NCBI RefSeq assembly: GCF_000238315.3
Contig: NZ_CP011924.1
Location: 2,733,501 to 2,797,500 of the forward strand
Source of the DNA: Pseudoalteromonas piscicida
Lineage (GTDB): Bacteria; Pseudomonadota; Gammaproteobacteria; Enterobacterales; Alteromonadaceae
Length of the DNA: 64,000 nt
Direction: 5' to 3'
Positions within the stretch are counted from its first letter, which is position 1. Each line of letters starts with the position of its first letter. A program made the translations under genes and the position numbers. Of the stretch, positions 8,217 to 16,498 are shown piece by piece. The notes under the pieces are model-generated. The model was not told the DNA's origin. It saw only the letters and a list, made by a program, of their open reading frames with translations, and ran no database searches.

Positions 8217-11059
8217 TAAACAACCTCCCACGTAATGCTGAATAGCACCTGTTCTTCGACAGTTTGATTCATTTTATTTTCTAATTCGGTGATCAATTGC
8301 TCTCGACGATCATCAACCTCATCCTGGCGATCAAATAGCTCTCGCCGCTTTTTATTTCGCAATTTCTCGAGCTCTTTTTGTTTTTTCTGCCAATGCAGCT
8401 TTTCATGGAGATCTGGAGCAAGCTTCGCAGTTCTGCGAACCTCTCGAATCTCCCTATCAGTCTCTTTTATACTCTGCTCTAAGACTACCTTTAGGTCGTC
8501 TGCCCACGCGTCCAACTTTTCAACTTCATCTTCGAAATACTTAAGGTTTCGTTGACTAATCTCACCAAGTAACTCATGTTTGGTTTTGGACAACTCCTTA
8601 TCGATTATTGGCTCAACGAGGAACGACGCTTGGGTTTCACTTACAATTTGGTATGTAAGTAGTTTCTCTAACACTTCCGAGTGAATGACATTAAGGTTTG
8701 AGTCAACTCCAACGACAGCTATGTGGTCCTCTGCTCTTTCCATCGACTCGACGGTAATTTTACATACCTGAAGTTGACCAGTTTGGCCTTTTAACTCTTC
8801 AACAACAGATACCTTGGTCTCTCTTGTCTTAGTATCAAATACAATATGTGCCTGCTCTAGGCTCTTATTTTTGGCATTATCTATAGCCCATTGCGCTAAA
8901 GGGTGCTTCAGGCGATACAGATGACAATCTCCATCACGCCGAGGTAACTCGTATTCGCCTTTAGGAATATTTGACGGTGCACTATCTGGTAAAGAGCTAA
9001 TGACAAAGCCACCATCAATAATCTCTAAATGCTGAGACAACTCCGTTTGAGTCAAAGCTAGTAGCATCTGCTCATATTTATCAAGAGATGCTTCGGTATC
9101 TATTTTGAGGCGTTGCAACACGTCTTCATCGAAGTTTTCAAACAACTGTTCTCTTGTATTAACCATTTGTGCATTAATTTCATGAGCCAGGTCTTGCTGA
9201 AGTGCGTCAAAAGCAATTTTAATGTCGTCAGCTTCTCTGCAGGTATCATATATTTTTTTGATTCGTCTCTCGAAATCCACACCGTTTTCTATAGCACCAA
9301 GGACCTCATCAGAAGCACCAAATACACCATCGAATATCTTGAATTTCATTCTCAATAATTCGTGAACGCGCTGATCTGCGGGGTTGGTAGAGTCAATGAA
9401 ATTTAGTACGACGACATCATGCTTCTGACCATACCGATGGCAACGACCAATACGCTGTTCAATTCGTTGTGGGTTCCAAGGCAAATCATAATTAATTACT
9501 AAAGAGCAAAACTGAAGATTGGCGCCTTCAGCCGCAGCTTCAGTTGCAATCATGATTTTCCCTTTTTCTTTAAAATATTCCACAAGTGCAGCGCGTGTAT
9601 CTGCTGTTTTAGAGCCTGTTATCTTGTCACTGCCATTATGTTTAACCAGCCAATCTTTATAAATATCTCTTGCTTGGTGATCGCTATTGGTGCCATTAAA
9701 CAGCACTATACCGTCTTTGTAATCGCTATTGTTCAGAAGCTCTTGCAAGTAATTCTGTGTCCTTCTGGACTCAGTGAAAATTATTGCTTTTTCATCAGCA
9801 CCAAGCTCGTTGAGCTTTCTGAAAGCAATTTCTAAAGCTTTCAGTAGAGCGTCACCTTTTGAATTGTCTCTGATGTTTTCAGCGAGCAGTTTGAAAGATT
9901 TCAGTTCATTAATCTCGTCTACAATTGACTGCCGATTAGTTGACTCTGTTGCGTCTGGACTATCTTCATCGCTAGACCACTCTTCAACAGTTTCATTTAG
10001 AGACTCGTAATCACTATTTAGATCACCGAATACACCTTCTTCAGCTTCACTTAATTTCAGGTCATCTTCCAAGCGAGTAATTATTGAATTTAAAGCACCT
10101 GCAATCGCGAATGATGAAGACGCTAATAGTTTCCACATCACCATTGAAATTAATTGACGTTGTCCACTCGGCAGAGCATTGAGATTGGGCCGTTGAAGAT
10201 AAGCTGACACCTTTTTATAAAGCTCTTGCTCATCACTGGATGGAGTAAATTTCTCCACCATTGCTATCCGCTTGGTGTAAGGCACATAAGCTTCAACATC
10301 TTTTCTTAATGTGCGCTTGCATACAGGTTGGATTCTCTGTCTAAGCTCTTCAAATGAAAGTTTGTCATTAAGACGGCCATATTTAATACGGAAACTGTCT
10401 AGGTCGCCAAACACTCTCTTATCGATAATGCTGACCATACCGAAAAGCTCCAAAAGTGAATTTTGGAGAGGAGTTGCAGTTAGCAGGACTTTAAACGTAT
10501 TTCCTAACGCATCTCGGATTGCAGCAGCTATTTTATTGCCTTTCTTATATACATTTCTTAGCCGATGCGCTTCATCTAAGACCGCTAGATCCCAAGGAAT
10601 CATCTGAATGTCAGAAGCCTTTGCCTTCGCAAACTGATAAGAGCAAATGACGATTCTTTCGCCTACATCAAATGGATTTGAAAGGCCTTCTTTTTTTGCT
10701 CTTTTATAGCTATCACCTTCTAAAATTAGCCCTTCTACGCCGAACTTCTCTTGTAATTCTTGATGCCATTGTTTACGAAGGTTAGCAGGGACAACGATAA
10801 GAATACGGCGTTTTCGTTCAGCCCATTTTTGTGCAATAACGAGACCAGCCTCAATGGTTTTACCAAGACCAACTTCATCAGCTAATATCACACCATTAGA
10901 TAGAGGATTTCGGAATGCAAATAGGGCTGCATCCACCTGGTGCGGATTCAAATCAATCTGGGCGTCCATGATAGCGCCGGTTAATTTATCTTCATCCGCA
11001 CTATCAAGTCTACGAGTGAGCTGCCAGGCAAAGTATTGAGCTTGGTGCTGACTGTACAT
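8216..11059 (-). CDS. SNF2-family DEAD/DEAH helicase of the defence cassette
   Basis: This 947-residue SNF2/RapA-like ATPase has Walker A DEVGLGKT at residues 61-68, DEAH at 162-165, LTATPLQNS near 193-201 and motif VI QRIGRCHRYGQ in the second RecA-like lobe. The C-terminal quarter is highly charged and predicted coiled coil (KLHWQKKQKELEKLRNKKRR). Such proteins remodel or track along DNA without unwinding it and occur in DISARM and other phage-defence loci. Its start overlaps the xre stop by one base, and its stop overlaps the AIPR start by one base, so the three genes are translationally coupled. It is intact. Confidence 0.9.
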   Translation of the reverse strand: MYSQHQAQYFAWQLTRRLDSADEDKLTGAIMDAQIDLNPHQVDAALFAFRNPLSNGVILADEVGLGKTIEAGLVIAQKWAERKRRILIVVPANLRKQWHQELQEKFGVEGLILEGDSYKRAKKEGLSNPFDVGERIVICSYQFAKAKASDIQMIPWDLAVLDEAHRLRNVYKKGNKIAAAIRDALGNTFKVLLTATPLQNSLLELFGMVSIIDKRVFGDLDSFRIKYGRLNDKLSFEELRQRIQPVCKRTLRKDVEAYVPYTKRIAMVEKFTPSSDEQELYKKVSAYLQRPNLNALPSGQRQLISMVMWKLLASSSFAIAGALNSIITRLEDDLKLSEAEEGVFGDLNSDYESLNETVEEWSSDEDSPDATESTNRQSIVDEINELKSFKLLAENIRDNSKGDALLKALEIAFRKLNELGADEKAIIFTESRRTQNYLQELLNNSDYKDGIVLFNGTNSDHQARDIYKDWLVKHNGSDKITGSKTADTRAALVEYFKEKGKIMIATEAAAEGANLQFCSLVINYDLPWNPQRIEQRIGRCHRYGQKHDVVVLNFIDSTNPADQRVHELLRMKFKIFDGVFGASDEVLGAIENGVDFERRIKKIYDTCREADDIKIAFDALQQDLAHEINAQMVNTREQLFENFDEDVLQRLKIDTEASLDKYEQMLLALTQTELSQHLEIIDGGFVISSLPDSAPSNIPKGEYELPRRDGDCHLYRLKHPLAQWAIDNAKNKSLEQAHIVFDTKTRETKVSVVEELKGQTGQLQVCKITVESMERAEDHIAVVGVDSNLNVIHSEVLEKLLTYQIVSETQASFLVEPIIDKELSKTKHELLGEISQRNLKYFEDEVEKLDAWADDLKVVLEQSIKETDREIREVRRTAKLAPDLHEKLHWQKKQKELEKLRNKKRRELFDRQDEVDDRREQLITELENKMNQTVEEQVLFSITWEVV

Positions 11060-11298
11060 TAGGCGCCTCTCCCAGGATTATCTTTAATATGTTCTGCCAA
11101 CTGTCCAACATCTACTTGAAAGTAATCACAAAGCTTGTCAAGGACTTCGGTGGTCGTGTTGTAGCCTTTCTGGTTTGATAACTTGGAAAGCGTTGTTCGA
11201 TGTATATCGGTTATCTTGGAAATCTCTTCCAAAGTAACTCGACGTTCTTCCCGAAACTCTTTATCAGCAATAAGTTCTTTAAGTCGAAACCTGATCAT
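11059..11298 (-). CDS. Xre/Cro-type helix-turn-helix regulator heading the cassette
   Basis: Starting at the internal ATG 11298 gives 79 residues beginning MIRFRLKELIADKEF. A longer in-frame start at 11367 adds 23 residues that do not look like the family. The HTH_26/Xre fold is visible: TLEEISKITDIHRTTLSKL, then TEVLDKLCDYFQVDVGQLAE. The stop overlaps the helicase start (TAATG), so this is the first gene of the operon and probably its autorepressor or dosage control. Small Cro-like regulators of this kind precede many restriction and defence operons. Confidence 0.8.
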   Translation of the reverse strand: MIRFRLKELIADKEFREERRVTLEEISKITDIHRTTLSKLSNQKGYNTTTEVLDKLCDYFQVDVGQLAEHIKDNPGRGA

Positions 11299-11391
11299 AA
11301 TAGCATTTATACTTTTAATGTAATGAAAGCAAAGCATGGAGTTGCCCAATAGGCACGATTGGAGCATACCAGATACAAACGTGACTGTCAG

Positions 11392-11862
11392 TCACGAAAA
11401 TTCTTTATCGGCGATATAAGTTCTACATTTTCCCACTTCAACAAAATGTGTATAAATCAAATCAGCTGCAGATATTATTTCATTAACGAACTGAGTACGC
11501 TGCCTCTTACCAGCTGAATTAACTGCCTCTGGACCTATAGGACATATTCCTAGTCCTACCCACTCTACACAGTTTGAACATGCTTTTGTCTTTAGTTTGT
11601 AAATATCAGCAGAAAATTTGGTCTCATCCCATACTCCAAAACCAATAGCTTTCTTCGATAATTCTTCCCTCACGAAATCTTTGAATAGCTCAGGCTCCTC
11701 GTCGGCCAACTCCACACAAATTTTTTCTAGATCATGAGGCATTATAAATTTTGAATAACTTAAGTTATTCATCCAATATCTTTTTTTAAGGCGGCTATTT
11801 TTTTGAAATTTTTCAAGATGATCAGTTATCCAGTACAACATAGGCTTAATTACACATGGCAT
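11392..11862 (-). CDS. Unrecognised protein, possibly truncated at its N-terminus by an IS remnant
   Basis: The open frame gives 156 residues starting five bases from the solo IS end at 11867-11929, so the first residues may be an artefact of that junction. An internal ATG at 11772 (MNNLSYSKF) would give 126 residues. A cysteine cluster, CSNCVEWVGLGIC, could bind a metal. The rest is charged and helical (ADEEPELFKDFVREEL). I do not recognise the family. It lies 93 bases upstream of the xre gene on the same strand and may be cargo unrelated to the cassette. Confidence 0.5.
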   Translation of the reverse strand: MPCVIKPMLYWITDHLEKFQKNSRLKKRYWMNNLSYSKFIMPHDLEKICVELADEEPELFKDFVREELSKKAIGFGVWDETKFSADIYKLKTKACSNCVEWVGLGICPIGPEAVNSAGKRQRTQFVNEIISAADLIYTHFVEVGKCRTYIADKEFS

Positions 11863-11866
11863 ATAG

Positions 11867-11929
11867 TGTAGTGGTCAACTAATTTTGGCCACAGTTTTAG
11901 AATCTTGGTATCTAACCTCAGATTCATTT
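11867..11929 (-). mobile_element. Solo right end (63 bp) of the IS3-family element at 13088-14352
   Basis: The 63 bases match 13088-13150 of the complete IS and include the terminal repeat beginning TGTAGTGGTCAAC and the last codons of its transposase ([11 protein letters not shown]…). No other IS sequence remains here. The remnant now supplies the stop codon of the gene at 11924-12475 and abuts the gene at 11392-11862. This is what a recombination or adjacent deletion between two IS copies would leave. Confidence 0.85.
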
Positions 11930-12475
11930 TATTGGAAACTGCACATGGTGAACAATTAAAGTAAAGCCGTTGTTTTGGCGCATCGGTTTTATTTCATATT
12001 GTCCCTTAATTTCAAAGTTGTAGTGCCAGCGACCAACTATTTCGTTATAAACCCCAGTACTAATTACTGAAGGTAAACGACTAATTACACCTTGTTTGAC
12101 TAATTGAATACAAAACCCTTCATCAGCCTCGCGAGACTCAACAATACGTTCAACTTTTGCCAAGTCAGCAAGCATATCTATACAACTTTCCCGGCCCGCA
12201 CCCTTAAAGTATTTCAGCTCAATTACTGCCTTTTTTAACCTTGTCTGAATGTGTAAATCTACTCTACTTTTTCTATTTTTAGCTGAACGACCCCGCATGC
12301 GATACGATTGAAAGTCGCTTTTTAATGTGTGTTCAAAGCGAACGATAGCTTTTGGCATTGCTTTATAAAGCTCACCAAACAACACTGATTGGAGGTCAAC
12401 CTCACGTTCAATAGGGTAGGAGTTGTCAATTCTTACCATTGCATACTTCAGTGCCCTAATAATTATATCTTTCAC
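11924..12475 (-). CDS. PD-(D/E)XK nuclease-like protein, C-terminus altered by an IS remnant
   Basis: This 183-residue protein shows the ordered residues of a PD-(D/E)XK fold: a glutamate in IVRFEHTL, then SRVDLHI, then VIELKYF (Glu-x-Lys). Basic residues in MRGRSAKNRKSR may contact nucleic acid. The stop codon and the last residue or two come from the solo IS end at 11867-11929, so the native C-terminus has been lost or replaced. It lies between two IS-scarred sites in the Tn7-like cargo. A role in restriction is possible, but only the fold-level motif supports it. Confidence 0.6.
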   Translation of the reverse strand: MKDIIIRALKYAMVRIDNSYPIEREVDLQSVLFGELYKAMPKAIVRFEHTLKSDFQSYRMRGRSAKNRKSRVDLHIQTRLKKAVIELKYFKGAGRESCIDMLADLAKVERIVESREADEGFCIQLVKQGVISRLPSVISTGVYNEIVGRWHYNFEIKGQYEIKPMRQNNGFTLIVHHVQFPIK

Positions 12476-12599
12476 GATTACTCCGAAGGCACTAGCCTCA
12501 ATTAGATCTGATTCATTCTATATTTTCTAACGAGTTGAGCTAACTTCTAATAAAAACTTTGACTTGCAACGACTAAAACTATAGTAGTTGTTATCTGTT

Positions 12600-13087
12600 T
12601 TAACGTACCATACGTTGCATTTTCGTGAAGTTGTCAAGGCATTCGCTCGCTAAGAAAACATTCCAACCTTGAGCTCTTAAAGGGGAGAGTTGTTCCTTTT
12701 CGATGACTATTGCAAACTTTCTTCTTGGCCAAGCTAAATCGATAGAAACGAAATCATCACCGTTTCTGACACCGATCCCCAGCTCGGGGGTTGGCAAATT
12801 GTACTTTTTACATTTTAACAGTAACCCTTCAAGCGCAGAATCTGCGTATTGAAGTACGTCAGAGTATTCGCTGCAGTCAAATTTATGTTGTTCACGTCTT
12901 AGTTGATTGATAATCAGTTGGTCGTTGTGAGTGACATGCATATGCTCATGCTTAGGTTGCTTTTTATGGCAGTCCAAGCAAAGTGCGCGTAAGTTACTTA
13001 TAGAGTTATCTGTTTTTACACCATTGATGTGATGGGTATGTAAAAGTCGTTTATATTGACTAAGCTCAACCCCGCACTGCTCACAAG
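12600..13087 (-). pseudogene. N-terminally truncated HNH endonuclease fused to a nuclease-like C-terminal domain
   Basis: Native sequence begins at the IS boundary (13087) with CEQCGVELS. It continues with HTHHINGVKTDNSISN and LCLDCHKKQP, an HNH domain with two CxxC zinc pairs. The C-terminal part (SIDLAWPRRKFAIVIE, then LRAQGWNVF) resembles the Vsr/DUF559-type nuclease fold. An open frame can be read from 13148, but its first 20 codons belong to the IS transposase end. The N-terminal part of the gene was therefore removed when the IS at 13088-14352 arrived or recombined. The target could be phage DNA; that is inference. Confidence 0.65.
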
Positions 13088-13095
13088 TGTAGTGG

Positions 13096-14276
<1,181 letters not shown>

Positions 14277-14352
14277 TTTTTCACCCAAATTTGTATGCAA
14301 ATAGCATAACATTTCTTTCTTAATGGGTGGCCAAATTAACTATGCCACTACA

Positions 14353-14696
14353 AGTCAGAACATTTAGAACTTTAGAATCAGGAATGGTCGGATGATGCAA
14401 TTCTAATGTGTTTGCAATCTTGATTGAGAGATCAATGGGAAGAAGAGGAAATTGCTCTCGTATATCAATAACACTATCCCAAATTCAGCCAGATATAAAA
14501 ACGAACTCTCACCTTCCGACAAGGTGTGGTGCTCTCTGTCAATCTTTATACCTTGAATTTTCGCGCTGCTACCATGCGAGGGAACATCCTGAACTCTTAG
14601 CCAAGGCTTATAGTTTTCACCTTCGCCAACACCATATTTGTTCTTTAGTGCTCTTTGAAAATCGTTGAACGTTTTTATTTCTCTGAAGCGGGGCAA
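14353..14696 (-). pseudogene. tnsA: Broken tnsA (Tn7-like transposon endonuclease), N-terminal part
   Basis: The N-terminal region reads NYKPWLRVQDVPSHGSSAK, then HHTLSEGESSFLYLAEF. This corresponds to the Tn7 TnsA block DYIPWLTVQEVPSSGRS and HHLLSDLELAVFLSLEW. After LAEF the frame breaks. One frame over, the sequence continues as WDSVIDIREQFPLLPID, matching TnsA SSVLDIREQFPLLP, so a one-base loss or equivalent shift occurred. The gene is then cut by the IS at 14352 within codons for DSKVLNVLT, before the catalytic part. The first codon is TTG 14696, with an open frame continuing upstream without an ATG. tnsB, tnsC and a tnsD/tniQ gene are absent from the window. Confidence 0.85.
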
Positions 14697-14708
14697 GTTG
14701 CTGGTTCC

Positions 14709-14765
14709 ACTGTACCGTTGTTTAACCAGTATAGATTAATGTACAAACTTTATTATGCGAAAACA
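14709..14765 (-). mobile_element. Right end of the Tn7-like transposon with TnsB-type sites
   Basis: Read on the minus strand the terminus is TGTTTTCG, three bases, then AATAAAGT, the same spacing as in Tn7 (TGTGGGCG, three bases, AATAAAGT). Two related repeats start TGTAC at 14711 and 14740 on the plus strand. The terminus lies two bases from the yhiN stop codon (TAG at 14770-14768), with the transposition gene tnsA reading inward, as at Tn7 right ends. AGCTA at 14766-14770 would be the 5-bp target duplication. Assignment rests on this pattern; no binding data exist. Confidence 0.65.
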
Positions 14766-14767
14766 AG

Positions 14768-15955
14768 CTAACAAGCCTGTCCGCATGCCCAGCCGGAGCT
14801 CCAAGCATATTGAAAATTATAGCCTCCGAGCCATCCGGTGACATCGGTGACTTCGCCGATAAAGTACAGGCCTTTTTGTTTTTTAGCTTCGAAGGTTTTT
14901 GAGCTTAATTCATCGGTATCTACACCACCTAACGTAACCTCTGCGGTGCGATAACCCTCTGTGCCATTTGGTTTTATTTTCCAGCTAGTGAGAGTTTCGG
15001 TGAGCTTTTCAATCTCAGTGTGGCTGAGTTGGTTGGCGTTTTTATCTGGAATACTACCGTCGCTGATTAAGGCTTCAACAAAGCGCTTTGGTAAAATGGT
15101 CGAAAGCAAGTTCCTCAAGCTCTTTTGCCCTTGCTCACTGCGCCAGTCATGCAGCTGTGCTTGCACATCTAGGTCAGGTAGTAAATTGATGCTAACAAAC
15201 TCGCCCGCTTTCCAAAATGAGCTGATCTGCAAAATTGCAGGGCCAGATAAGCCTCTGTGAGTAAAGAGAATATTTTCTCTAAATTGGATACCGCTTGCGC
15301 TGGTCACTAGGCTATCTACGCTAATACCAGACAAACCATCAAAGCGTGCTTTGTCGTGATCATGGAGTGTAAATGGTACAAGCGCTGCCGTGGTTGGTAA
15401 TACAGTTAAGCCAAATTGCTCCGCTATTTTGTAGCCGATTGGTGTTGCGCCAAGTTTTGGCATGGTTAAGCCACCTGCGGCGATCACCACTGACTCGCAG
15501 TTAAACGTTTGAGTTGTGGTTTTGACTAAGTAGCGACCATCAGCTTGATGTTCAACCGCAAGGACTTCTTGACGTAAATGGAGTGACACGCCCGCCCAGT
15601 CACATTCGGTAAGAAGAATATCTACAATGTCTTGTGCGCTATTGTCACAAAACAACTGCCCAAGTGTTTTGTGGTGGTATGCAAGACCATGGCGGTCTAC
15701 CAGTTCAATAAAATCATGTTGGGTATAGCGGCTCAAGCACGACTTTACAAAGTGTGGGTTTTTGCATAGATAGTTAGCAGGTGAAGCATTTTCGTTGGTA
15801 AAATTACAGCGGCCACCGCCACTGATCAAAATTTTACGACCTGGCTTTTTTCCCATATCAACCACTGCAACTTGTCGCCCTCGGTATCCAGCCTGTGCAG
15901 CACACATCAAACCTGCAGCACCTGCGCCGATAACGACTACCTCTATTTGTTGCAT
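14768..15955 (-). CDS. yhiN: YhiN/HI0933-family FAD-dependent flavoprotein
   Basis: This is a Rossmann-fold flavoprotein with the dinucleotide-binding GxGxxG at the N-terminus (VVVIGAGAAGLMCA) and the family blocks KPGRKILISGGGRCNFTN and, at the C-terminus, TGWLGGYNFQYAWSSGWACG. ATG 15955 gives 395 residues, the usual length; a TTG four codons upstream is less likely. The physiological substrate of YhiN proteins is unknown. Its 3' end appears to be the attachment site of the Tn7-like element: the transposon terminus is two bases beyond the stop codon, so the coding sequence is preserved. Confidence 0.93.
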   Translation of the reverse strand: MQQIEVVVIGAGAAGLMCAAQAGYRGRQVAVVDMGKKPGRKILISGGGRCNFTNENASPANYLCKNPHFVKSCLSRYTQHDFIELVDRHGLAYHHKTLGQLFCDNSAQDIVDILLTECDWAGVSLHLRQEVLAVEHQADGRYLVKTTTQTFNCESVVIAAGGLTMPKLGATPIGYKIAEQFGLTVLPTTAALVPFTLHDHDKARFDGLSGISVDSLVTSASGIQFRENILFTHRGLSGPAILQISSFWKAGEFVSINLLPDLDVQAQLHDWRSEQGQKSLRNLLSTILPKRFVEALISDGSIPDKNANQLSHTEIEKLTETLTSWKIKPNGTEGYRTAEVTLGGVDTDELSSKTFEAKKQKGLYFIGEVTDVTGWLGGYNFQYAWSSGWACGQAC

Positions 15956-16498
15956 AAACTCACTCAACTTTTTATCTAAGATTTCTACACTTACCGTTTT
16001 GCCAACAGTTTAGCTTTAAGCGGCAAAATCGCGACCAAGCGAAAATTATACCTAGATTCTTTATCTAATCACAGCTGCGAATATCAATAGCCACTCGCAT
16101 ACCTTTTAAACACTTGTAAACATTATGTCAGCGCTATCATTTCTTAAACCTTCAAAAATAAGAAAATACAACTAGAACAACCAAAAAAACAAAACTTTAA
16201 TACTAAGCAAGTCTCCACTCTATTGGCTACAAATGCTTCACAAAGTTAAAAACACTATTTTGTTTACAGTCATTTACAATGTAACTGAAATTTATTCGAC
16301 CTCTCACAAAAATGAAAAATATCGATTAAAAACAATACAGTAAGAATTTTTTATAGCCATTTATCCATCCACATATAACTAAAAAATTAGTGCAAATAAC
16401 AAAACAGCGCTTTCTTTTTTTTAACTAGGAGTTTACTTTCACTGACCATCAGCTTTTTATTAACAGCTGAACAACAAGTTAGAAACTAGGGAAACATT
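15956..16498. other. AT-rich divergent intergenic region upstream of the S8 protease
   Basis: This 540-base stretch holds no convincing gene. It is rich in A and T runs. Close to the protease start an inverted repeat CAGCT-10 bases-AGCTG lies near 16450-16469, possibly an operator or 5' leader hairpin. A purine-rich AGGGAAA lies seven bases before the protease ATG. A long untranslated leader is common upstream of secreted protease genes; no defined promoter could be assigned by eye. Confidence 0.4.
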
